From: Paenibacillus sp. FSL R7-0273
Lineage (GTDB): Bacteria > Bacillota > Bacilli > Paenibacillales > Paenibacillaceae
Assembly: GCF_000758625.1 (NCBI RefSeq)
Contig: NZ_CP009283.1
Location: 6,136,001 to 6,200,000, forward strand
DNA: 64,000 bases
Reading direction: 5' to 3'
Numbering within the stretch: position 1 is the first letter of the stretch; every line of letters starts with the position of its first letter. The notes beneath the pieces were generated by a model. The model made no database searches. It saw only the letters and a program-made list of their open reading frames with translations, and had not been told where the DNA came from. The position numbers were made by a program, and so were the translations under genes. Positions 24,600 through 31,867 of this stretch are shown here, one piece after another.

Positions 24600-26939
24600 G
24601 TGAAACACTTGAGCTTTTTGAGCAAATTAACGCTGTTTACCTTTGTAATCAGTACGATCCCGGTACTGTTCATCGGTTCATTCTCTTATCTCACATCCTT
24701 AAATGAGATTCAAAAAAATGTTAACAAAAGCAAAATGGAACTTATCTTACAAATTAACTCAAATGTAGAGCATAAGCTGACTACTGTCAATCAGACTTTG
24801 AACCAGGTCGTCAACTCTTCAGTCCTAAAAAAAGCATTGAATAACCCCCTAAATGTAACCGATTTCATTTTATATAACGAGCTGAGAACCGAAATCCGCA
24901 ATATGCAGTCCTTTGATACCAAGCTGGAGGATGTCATTCTGCTGAATCAGCGTGAGAACTGGATGATTAAGAACTCCGGTCTCTACCGCCTGAACGAATA
25001 CCAGAACTATGAGCAGCTGGCCAACCTGATGAATGTGCCTGACTCGGCCTCCTGGGTACTGAATCCTTCTTCCCTGTTTTACAGCGAGGAGAGCGTCAAT
25101 ATCACCGGCTGTGACTACAGCATCAGTCTGATCAAGAAGCTGCCGACCAATAAGCTGCAAAAATACGGGCTGGCGCTCGCCAACATTCCGGCCTGCAGTC
25201 TGCAGGACTTCATCAATTCGGAGATTGATCCGCTGGACAGCATCATTGTGCTGGATGAGTCCGGACGTATTCTGCTGCATCCCGACAAAATGCTGATTGG
25301 CAGTCCGGCTGAGGCAGGCGGCTTTAATGATTTTGCGCTTGTATCCGGCATGAGCAAAACAAACGGTCAATTCAAGACGGTTATCGGCAAACAGGATTAT
25401 TCCGTCACTTATCTGCGCTCGCAGCTGAACGGCTGGACCTATCTGTCGGTAACCTCCATTAAGGCTCTGACCAAGGAATCCTCTAAGATCGGAGCCTACA
25501 CCCTGCTGATCTGCGCCCTTATGCTGCTGCTGTCCATTCTGACTGCGTGGCTTGGCTCGCGGCGGATGTATTCTCCGATCCAGCGTCTTCTGAATCAGAT
25601 GGGGCTGCGCCGTCCCGGGATCAAGGCCCGGTTCACAGACGAATTCCAGTCGATCGGCGAGCAGATGCATCATCTGTTCCAGTCCAAATCACAGCTTGAA
25701 AAAGAGCTGAGCCAGCATACCCGGCAGGTCCGCACTTTTTTTCTGACCAAGGCCTTCCATGGCAATCTCAAAAAACGTGAGCTGCTGGAGGAGCTGGAGC
25801 AGTACGGCTACCGTCCTTTAGTGGAAAACTGGGGTACAATGGCCGTCATTACACTCAGCACCGATTATTCAGCTGAAAGCAGCTATGACAAAAAGGACCT
25901 CCATCTTCTGCTGTTCGCAGCTCATAATATGATAGAAGAGCTGGTTCCGCCCGGCGGGCGGCTGGCTCCGGTTATCATTGACCACACTATCGTTACGCTG
26001 ATCGGGAGCTTGGAGGGCGATGCCGAGGCTTTTCACCGGACGCTCTACGCCTTGACGGAGAATCTGCAGCAGGAGATCAACAATTACCTCAAGCTGCAGG
26101 TAAGCATCGGGATGAGTCTGCCCTTCCACAACATCGATAAGCTGCCTATTGCCTACAAGGAGAGCCTTGAAGCGCTGAAATACCGGATTACGCTCGGCAA
26201 GGGAATCATTATCCAATACGAAAATATCAACTCCGGCAATCATTATCTCAACCTGAACTATCCGGTGCACACTGAAAATGACCTGATGGATGCTATCAAG
26301 CTCGCGGATGCCGACAAGGCGAAGGAGCTGCTGCATAAGCTGTTCGGCTGTATTTTCAAGCCCGGGCTGTCACCGCAGGAATACCAGATTCCGCTGAACC
26401 GGCTGCTGGGCAATATCCTCATTATGATGCAGGAGTCGGGGATCAGCCTGAATCAGATCTACCATGTGAACGGCTCGCTGTTCGAGGAGCTGACGGATCT
26501 GCATATCGTTGCCGAGATTGAGGACTGGTTCTGGAGCATTGTCATTTTGCCGATGATCAGGATCTTCCACAGCCGGCAGAATGCGCAGTATCATAACATT
26601 TCCGAGAAAATCATTGATATCGTGCAGCATGACTACGATAAGGATCTGACGCTGGAGGAATGCGCTTCGCGCCTGCACTATAACGCCAATTATATCAGCA
26701 GTGTCTTCCGTAAGGAGACACAGTATTATTTCAGCGAATACCTGGCGATGTACCGGTTCAAGATGGCCAAAAAATGGCTGGAGGAGACCGATATGCCGAT
26801 CAAGGATATCGCTGCCAGACTGAGATACAACAACTCGCAGAATTTCATCCGCTCCTTCCGCAAGCAGGAGGGGATGACGCCGGGCCAATACCGCGAGAAT
26901 GCGGCATCCCGGCCGCGGGCAGTGCCGGATGATTACTGA
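24600..26939 (+). CDS. Membrane-bound AraC-family regulator with extracellular sensor
   Basis: About 779 residues. A membrane segment at 8-30, an extracytoplasmic sensor region of about 250 residues with a Cache-like C-terminal half (IVLDESGRILLHPDKMLIGSP), a second membrane segment near 297-318, a long cytoplasmic middle region, and a C-terminal double helix-turn-helix of the AraC/XylS type (last 100 residues, with DLTLEECASRLHYNANYISSVFRKE and DIAARLRYNNSQNFIRSFRKQEGMTPGQYR). Such one-component receptors in paenibacilli sense sugars and switch on nearby transporter genes. It is divergent from the orphan binding lipoprotein, its likely target. Start unsettled: GTG 24588, TTG 24591 or GTG 24600; AAAAGG favours the last. 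Confidence 0.88.
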   Translation: MKHLSFLSKLTLFTFVISTIPVLFIGSFSYLTSLNEIQKNVNKSKMELILQINSNVEHKLTTVNQTLNQVVNSSVLKKALNNPLNVTDFILYNELRTEIRNMQSFDTKLEDVILLNQRENWMIKNSGLYRLNEYQNYEQLANLMNVPDSASWVLNPSSLFYSEESVNITGCDYSISLIKKLPTNKLQKYGLALANIPACSLQDFINSEIDPLDSIIVLDESGRILLHPDKMLIGSPAEAGGFNDFALVSGMSKTNGQFKTVIGKQDYSVTYLRSQLNGWTYLSVTSIKALTKESSKIGAYTLLICALMLLLSILTAWLGSRRMYSPIQRLLNQMGLRRPGIKARFTDEFQSIGEQMHHLFQSKSQLEKELSQHTRQVRTFFLTKAFHGNLKKRELLEELEQYGYRPLVENWGTMAVITLSTDYSAESSYDKKDLHLLLFAAHNMIEELVPPGGRLAPVIIDHTIVTLIGSLEGDAEAFHRTLYALTENLQQEINNYLKLQVSIGMSLPFHNIDKLPIAYKESLEALKYRITLGKGIIIQYENINSGNHYLNLNYPVHTENDLMDAIKLADADKAKELLHKLFGCIFKPGLSPQEYQIPLNRLLGNILIMMQESGISLNQIYHVNGSLFEELTDLHIVAEIEDWFWSIVILPMIRIFHSRQNAQYHNISEKIIDIVQHDYDKDLTLEECASRLHYNANYISSVFRKETQYYFSEYLAMYRFKMAKKWLEETDMPIKDIAARLRYNNSQNFIRSFRKQEGMTPGQYRENAASRPRAVPDDY

Positions 26940-26952
26940 TCCGGGCAGACGA

Positions 26953-26995
26953 AAGCCGCCGGCAGTTCAGCATGGAATGCTGATGCCGGCGGCTT
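26953..26995. terminator. Strong hairpin after the AraC-type gene
   Basis: AAGCCGCCGGCA pairs with TGCCGGCGGCTT and an inner CAGCAT/ATGCTG stem caps it. There is no T-tract, so termination is likely but not certain. Confidence 0.6.
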
Positions 26996-27041
26996 CGGGT
27001 GCGACCGATTAGTCCGGCCGGGTATTGGATAGCTTTCCTGA

Positions 27042-27749
27042 CTATTGCTTTATCTGCCGGCCTTTTCTGGCCCGAACAAACCAGACTGCCGCTGCGCCAA
27101 TGATCAGCACCAGTCCACCGGCTGCAATGGCAATATTCTGCACCTGCGGCACATAGACCACCAGCCGGACCGGCTCGGTATCCGCCATGCTGATCCGCCA
27201 GGTCAGGGTGTTGCCTTCCTGGCTGTCTGCATTATTAGGTCCGTAGACGTTATAAGGCAGCGTCAATTTAAAATTAACCGCCAGATTCTGCAGCATCAGC
27301 CGGACGAGAGATTCAGGCACATTAAGACTGCCGATGCCGTCAATAATTTGATCCGTATAGGCATTCAGCTTCGGCTGGGCTGCAACCTCATAACGCGTAT
27401 ATAGCCATTTATCTGCCTGTGCGACCTCAGTCTCTATAATGTCCAGGCTGCCTGCATTCTGCTGCAGCTCCTCAAACGATTGGTAGGTTTTGAAGAACTT
27501 ATATTCCGTTGATTTGCCGCTTTGACTCTTGTCGAGCTCAATGCCTGCGGCTGCCAGCCTGTCCGTCAGCACTTCCCCCAGCTTCCCGCCGGCCAGCGAC
27601 TCGGCCCGGGCACTCAGCAGCATACTGAACGCCAGCTCCAGGCTGCCGTTCTTTTTCACGGTTACATGCGCTGTTCCGCTGGCGCAGCCGGTCACAAGAA
27701 GCAGCACAGACAGGATCAGCGCGGCCAGGCTTACTCTTTTCCCCTTCAA
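27042..27749 (-). CDS. LppM/DUF3153-like lipoprotein with C-terminal membrane anchor
   Basis: A 235-residue protein. Lipobox VTGC follows a hydrophobic signal; a C-terminal helix (IAIAAGGLVLIIGAAAVWFV) and basic tail give a second anchor, so the central domain is held outside the cell at both ends. The sequence GTAHVTVKKNGSLELAFSM and the GNTLTWRISMADTEPVRLVVYVP end resemble the DUF3153/LppM domain. The family is poorly characterised; in mycobacteria LppM is linked to lipid or phosphatidylinositol-mannoside handling. I chose TTG 27749 because GGAGGG lies seven bases before it; the ATGs upstream have no such site. Confidence 0.75.
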   Translation of the reverse strand: MKGKRVSLAALILSVLLLVTGCASGTAHVTVKKNGSLELAFSMLLSARAESLAGGKLGEVLTDRLAAAGIELDKSQSGKSTEYKFFKTYQSFEELQQNAGSLDIIETEVAQADKWLYTRYEVAAQPKLNAYTDQIIDGIGSLNVPESLVRLMLQNLAVNFKLTLPYNVYGPNNADSQEGNTLTWRISMADTEPVRLVVYVPQVQNIAIAAGGLVLIIGAAAVWFVRARKGRQIKQ

Positions 27750-27790
27750 CCCTATCCCTCCGTCTCCCGTTTTCTCCATTATACACATTT

Positions 27791-27828
27791 AAGGGGCAGA
27801 ACCGGGAATAGTCCCGTTCTGCCCCTTG
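27791..27828. terminator. Terminator between kimA and the LppM-like gene
   Basis: AAGGGGCAGAAC pairs with GTTCTGCCCCTT around a GGGA/TCCC inner stem. It lies just after the kimA stop. No T-tract on either side, but the stem is long and stable. Confidence 0.65.
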
Positions 27829-27833
27829 GCCGG

Positions 27834-29660
27834 TTATTTTTTCAAATGATAGGGCACTGTAGTTATAATTACATTTCTGCGGTACAAGAGATGTGTACGG
27901 ATCAGCAGACTGGACTGGTTATGAAGAATGTTATGCCAGCCCTTTTTGGGAATGAACTGCGGCACAATCACCGTCACCTGGTAATGCGATTCCCCCGCCT
28001 TGCGCTGCACGGTATCAATAAATTTGATCAAGGGATGAATGATGCTGCGGTACGGCGAGTACAGCGACACCAGCCTGATTTCAGGATGGAATTTTTTCCA
28101 CTTTTCCTCAAACATATGCTCTTCCTCCCGCTCAAAGGGCACATGCACCGCAATAATCTGGCTGGGGGACAGCGACTGTGCATAGCGCAGCGAGTTCTCC
28201 ACGACATGCGTAATCCCGGCCACCGGCAGGATAATCACATTGCCTTCAATCGCCAGCGGCTTCTCTTCGCAGGTAGAGAGACGTAGCTGGTCGGCCACGG
28301 CCTCATAGTGCTTGCGGATCCGGTAAAAGAGCAGAATAATCAGCGGCAGGAAAATCAGCACCGGCCACACCTGCGGGAACTTGGTCAGGAAGAACATAAT
28401 CGTCACCACGAAGCTGATCAGCGCCCCGGTTGTGTTAATGGCCAGCTTGCCTGCCCAGCCCTGCGGCTTTTCACGGATCCATTTAATCATCATCCCGCTC
28501 TGCGACAGGGTAAAGGGAATAAACACCCCAACTGCATACAGCGGAATCAGATGCTCCGTGCGGCCCTCGAAGGCAATAATCAGTATGATCGACAATACGC
28601 CCAGGCTGAGAATACCATTGGAATACCCGAGCCGGTCGCCGCGGACCGTGAACATTCTCGGGATAAATTTATCCTTAGCCAGATTAACCGCCAGCAGCGG
28701 AAAGGCGGAATAGCCCGTGTTCGCCGCCAGAACCAGGATGAGTGCAGTAGTCCCCTGTATAAAAAAATACATGCCGTTACGGCCGAAAACCTGCTCGGCA
28801 ATCTGCGAAACCACTGTCACCTGCTCATTCGGGGTTACACCGTAATAATAAGCCAGAATAACGATACCGGAAAAAAGCACCGCCAGCAGAATGCCCATAG
28901 CTGACAGCGTTTTGGCCGCATTGTTCGGGGCAGGCGCCTTAAAGTTGGGAATCGCATTGGAAATCGCCTCTACCCCGGTCAGCGCAGAGCTCCCTGAAGC
29001 GAAGGCCCGCAGCAGCAGAAACAGGCTGATGCCAGCGACCGGCGTACCGATCGGAGTATGCAGCTCTGCCGGAACGTCACCGGCCACAATCCGGAACAGG
29101 CCCACGCCAAGCATAATAAAGATAGCCAGCACGAACAGGTACACCGGATAAGCCAGGAACGATGCGGATTCGGTAACCCCGCGCAAATTGAGCGTTGTAA
29201 TCAGCAGTACGAATAGTATGGCAACAGGTACATTATAAGGATGCAGACCGGGAAAAGCCGAAGTAATCGCATCGGTCCCCGCCGATACACTTACCGCTAC
29301 GGTCAATATATAGTCGACCAGCAGCGAGCCCCCGGCAATCAGTCCGGGGTATTTGCCCAGATTCTCCTTGGACACTACATAAGCTCCGCCGCCCTGCGGG
29401 TACGCATAAATAATCTGTCTGTAGGATAAGATCAGTGCAGTCAGCAGCACAAGCACCCCTAGGGCGATGGGGACGGAATACCAGAATGCTGCTGCACTGA
29501 TCGTCACCAGCACCAGCAGAATCTGCTCCGGACCGTAAGCCACCGAGGATAAAGCATCTGATGAGAGGATAGCCAGCGCCTTCGTCTTGTTCAGTTTCTG
29601 GTCGCCCAATTGCTCCGATTTCAGCGGCCGTCCGATCAGTAACCTTTTTACCGAAATCAT
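27834..29660 (-). CDS. kimA: KimA-type APC-superfamily potassium importer
   Basis: A 608-residue membrane protein, the length of B. subtilis KimA (YdaO). The first 450 residues form about 12 helices with the family blocks RRLLIGRPLKS-like N-terminus, KALAILSSDALSSVAYG, YPQGGGAYVVSKENLG and SLLVDYILTVAVSVSAGTDA. The soluble C-terminal part (about 470-608) is the USP-like domain that binds c-di-AMP in characterised homologues. KimA is a high-affinity proton-coupled K+ importer that is shut by c-di-AMP. Start ATG 29660 has GGGTGAGG upstream; 32 open codons before it lack a site. A ydaO-type riboswitch, present before kimA in B. subtilis, was not seen here. Confidence 0.85.
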   Translation of the reverse strand: MISVKRLLIGRPLKSEQLGDQKLNKTKALAILSSDALSSVAYGPEQILLVLVTISAAAFWYSVPIALGVLVLLTALILSYRQIIYAYPQGGGAYVVSKENLGKYPGLIAGGSLLVDYILTVAVSVSAGTDAITSAFPGLHPYNVPVAILFVLLITTLNLRGVTESASFLAYPVYLFVLAIFIMLGVGLFRIVAGDVPAELHTPIGTPVAGISLFLLLRAFASGSSALTGVEAISNAIPNFKAPAPNNAAKTLSAMGILLAVLFSGIVILAYYYGVTPNEQVTVVSQIAEQVFGRNGMYFFIQGTTALILVLAANTGYSAFPLLAVNLAKDKFIPRMFTVRGDRLGYSNGILSLGVLSIILIIAFEGRTEHLIPLYAVGVFIPFTLSQSGMMIKWIREKPQGWAGKLAINTTGALISFVVTIMFFLTKFPQVWPVLIFLPLIILLFYRIRKHYEAVADQLRLSTCEEKPLAIEGNVIILPVAGITHVVENSLRYAQSLSPSQIIAVHVPFEREEEHMFEEKWKKFHPEIRLVSLYSPYRSIIHPLIKFIDTVQRKAGESHYQVTVIVPQFIPKKGWHNILHNQSSLLIRTHLLYRRNVIITTVPYHLKK

Positions 29661-29850
29661 CGTCTGCCTCACCCGACTTTTTTTAAAGTTATAGTGCCCT
29701 GGGAAGCCGTTATTAAATTCAATCCATAATATACATCTCACCAGCTGCCTGCGCAACAGATTTCATTCGCCGTAGAACCGAAAGGTATCATTAACGTAAA
29801 AATGCAGCATGCGGCTGGTTGAAGCCGCGTGCTGCAGAAGAATAACGAGT

Positions 29851-29913
29851 GGTTGGGTTGGGTTGGGTTGGGTTGGGTTGGGTTGGGTTGGGTTGGGTTG
29901 GGTTGGGTTGGGT
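29851..29913 (+). repeat. GGTTG pentanucleotide array, 12.6 copies
   Basis: A perfect run of twelve GGTTG units plus GGT (63 bases). The plus strand therefore carries a dozen GGG tracts separated by TT, a strong G-quadruplex and slippage candidate. The non-multiple-of-three period would shift any frame. Confidence 0.98.
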
Positions 29914-29942
29914 AACATATTCCACCTGCTCCCTGTAACGGC

Positions 29943-30125
29943 TAACGGACACCAGCGACGTTATCTACGGGTATTTGGTACTTTGTTAGTCCTAACGGAC
30001 CCCAGCGGCGTTATTTACCGTAGTTACTGCATTTCTAAGGTGTTTTCACTAGAATAACGTTTCTCAGGTCCGTTAGTTCTCAACTGTCTGCTTTTTCGGA
30101 GCAATAACGCCTCCTCAGTCCGTTA
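29943..30125. repeat. FFRR quartet element, locus 3
   Basis: Units at 29943-29964 and 29993-30014 (TAACGGAC...GCGTTAT type) and reverse-complement units at 30054-30075 and 30104-30125 (ATAACG...GTCCGTTA). Spacings are 50, 61 and 50, the same as at locus 2, whose core sequence it shares. Confidence 0.85.
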
Positions 30126-30276
30126 GAAGTATGATACTAAACCTGCTGCTACAATGCAGCTGTCGGCACGTGAAATTGCGGTTCAAACGTGAATCCACTA
30201 CCGTAAACATTGAATCGTAATCAGAATGCACCTTTACTTGGCACATCATTACTAGAATACCTGCACTATCCCCCGC

Positions 30277-30693
30277 CTACAGCCAGTCCTCTGCCAGCAG
30301 CTGCTTCAGCAGCTTTACCTTTTCCGCGCCGATTTTTGCCGAGATCTCCTGCTCGATCCTTTGCTTGACCTCCAGCATTCTGCGGCACACGTCCAGCCCT
30401 TCTGCGGTTAGCGCTATATATTTATCGCGGCTGTTGCCTTCTACCTGAACGGTCTCTACATACCCGCGCTCCAGCAGGGCATTTACAACCTTCTGCGCCC
30501 CCTGGCGGGAGATGCTGATCCTCCGGCTGATGTCCGAGATGGACAGCCTGCCGTGCAGCTCGAGCTTGGCGAGAATATGCGTCTCTGTATGATTCAGCGG
30601 ATCACCGCTGTCCGTGCTTACCTTTTCACGCAACACCTTATGCTTTTCACTGACCAGGTCAATCAGATTTAAGCCGCGGATATATTCCTTCAT
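30277..30693 (-). CDS. MarR-family transcriptional regulator
   Basis: A 138-residue winged-helix protein. The core GRLSISDISRRISISRQGAQKVVNALLERGYVETVQVEGNSRDKYIALTAEG is a MarR DNA-binding domain with its wing, flanked by dimerisation helices at both ends. Start ATG 30693 follows GGAGG by eight bases. It is divergent from two small membrane-protein genes, and a perfect palindrome lies in the shared promoter, so it very likely represses that pair and possibly itself. Inducer unknown. Confidence 0.88.
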   Translation of the reverse strand: MKEYIRGLNLIDLVSEKHKVLREKVSTDSGDPLNHTETHILAKLELHGRLSISDISRRISISRQGAQKVVNALLERGYVETVQVEGNSRDKYIALTAEGLDVCRRMLEVKQRIEQEISAKIGAEKVKLLKQLLAEDWL

Positions 30694-30747
30694 CAACAAG
30701 GCCTCCAGTTATCAGGTTACATTTCCAGTTTGTATGTTCATCGCCAT

Positions 30748-30790
30748 TATTGTCAACTTGGTTGACAATAATCCGACCCACTGCTAATAT
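30748..30790 (+). promoter_or_regulatory. MarR operator overlapping a sigma-A promoter
   Basis: TTGTCAACTTGGTTGACAA lies inside a 23-base perfect inverted repeat (30748-30770). Its right arm supplies the -35 box TTGACA (30762-30767); 17 bases later comes TAATAT (30785-30790). Binding here would block polymerase for the gene starting at 30832. Confidence 0.85.
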
Positions 30791-30831
30791 GAGTGAAGCA
30801 TAACAAACCTAAAGCTAAGGGAGTTTGAACA

Positions 30832-31305
30832 ATGGGCAGAAACAAAAAGGAAGCATTGGTCTTCACCAGTATGACGTGCCTCCTGATGGTCGTCGGAATG
30901 AGCTTTTATAATGTAATTATATCGATCGGCGCAACAAGCGAAGTGTTTATTCAGGTTGCAGCAGGCTTGCTGCCGGCGCTGGCAGTCGCACTCGTGCTGG
31001 ACATTTTCGTCGTCAGCAAAATCGCAAAAGGGCTGGCATTCAAGCTGCTTAAGCCGTCCGATCCTGTAATTAAAAAGGTATTAACCATCTCTTCCTTTAT
31101 GGTCTGCGGCATGGTCCTCTGCATGTCCCTATATGGCACACTAGCACACTACGGTTTCGGAGACAACTTTCTCCGTCATTATCTGACCATCCTCGGGCTT
31201 AATTTCATCTGCGCCCTGCCGCTGCAGCTGCTGCTTGTCGGTCCGCTGGCCCGCTTCTTATTTACAAAAATGTATCCGGTGAAGGCAGCGGTGCAGAGCG
31301 CTTAG
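30832..31305 (+). CDS. DUF2798-like small membrane protein
   Basis: A 157-residue protein with four hydrophobic segments (about 11-32, 42-65, 82-105, 117-142) arranged as two similar halves. Each half has the pattern seen in DUF2798 proteins (MSFYNVIISIG and MSLYGTLAHYG, each followed by LPALAVAL or LPLQLLLVGPLA). The function of this family is unknown. The gene is the direct target of the palindromic MarR operator, which points to a stress or efflux-linked role. Start ATG 30832 follows AAGGGAG. The next gene begins about 70 bases on. Confidence 0.8.
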   Translation: MGRNKKEALVFTSMTCLLMVVGMSFYNVIISIGATSEVFIQVAAGLLPALAVALVLDIFVVSKIAKGLAFKLLKPSDPVIKKVLTISSFMVCGMVLCMSLYGTLAHYGFGDNFLRHYLTILGLNFICALPLQLLLVGPLARFLFTKMYPVKAAVQSA

Positions 31306-31373
31306 TTTTTGCTTGATTCAGCAGGTCCTTGGGTAATAATGGATAACAAACTGCTATGAAAGGATGTTGTGCC

Positions 31374-31742
31374 ATGCTTACCAAAAAGGATGGTATCTCA
31401 CTCTTCGCACTAATCGTAGCTCTTATCCTTATTAATATTTTCGGCACAGAGCTTGAATCCAGAATGTGGGATAATTTCACTTTGATTGCGAACTGTTTTT
31501 TGGCTCAGGGTGTATTTATTACGCTGCTGAATGTGTTTAGAACAAGCAGCAGCCGTAAACCCTCTGTTGGACTGATTTTACTGGCGCTGCTGACCGGGTT
31601 TATCACCGTTGTTCTTATCATCACAGCCGAGACAACTCTGATGAATCAGCTGCTGTTTATTTTCATCCAGGCTATGATTACCTATGCCGAAGCCTACCTG
31701 CTGCGCAAGGAGCTTAAAGGAGAGGACGGACGGCAGATTTAA
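31374..31742 (+). CDS. Uncharacterised four-helix membrane protein
   Basis: A 122-residue hydrophobic protein with four predicted membrane helices (about 11-28, 38-55, 68-88, 90-110) and a short charged tail. I do not recognise a family. Start ATG 31374 has AAAGGA about ten bases upstream; the ATG at 31356 lacks a site. It lies 68 bases after the DUF2798-like gene, before a strong terminator, so the two probably form one MarR-controlled transcript. Confidence 0.75.
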   Translation: MLTKKDGISLFALIVALILINIFGTELESRMWDNFTLIANCFLAQGVFITLLNVFRTSSSRKPSVGLILLALLTGFITVVLIITAETTLMNQLLFIFIQAMITYAEAYLLRKELKGEDGRQI

Positions 31743-31784
31743 AGAAGCTACCGGCTTTGTTATTGTTAGATGGCCTCAACCTGC

Positions 31785-31828
31785 AAGCAGTCCCGGTGCA
31801 ATGAAACTGCACCGGGACTGCTTTATTT
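31785..31828 (+). terminator. Strong terminator after the MarR-controlled pair
   Basis: AAGCAGTCCCGGTGCA pairs with TGCACCGGGACTGCTT around a six-base loop, followed by TTATTTCT. It also separates the convergent levanase operon. Confidence 0.92.
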
Positions 31829-31867
31829 CTATAAAGGGTTTAGCGGCAATGAGCTCGTATTAGCGTG

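Larger units (their letters stand above)
29661..30276. other. Gene-free stretch upstream of kimA and after the MarR gene
   Basis: Holds the kimA leader, a GGTTG pentamer array, and a quartet element. An 82-codon plus-strand frame here (29809-30057) is mostly the array read as Gly-Trp-Val-Gly-Leu and is not supported as a gene. Confidence 0.65.

Noticed and set aside
29661-29850. A c-di-AMP (ydaO) riboswitch before kimA
   Set aside because: I looked for the conserved GGGGGAACCCA-like and CGAATCCGTCA-like blocks and saw none. A covariance-model scan would settle it.
29809-30057. 82-codon plus-strand frame with GWVGL repeats
   Set aside because: The repeat is a pentamer array and the rest crosses a quartet element; no ribosome site and no family.
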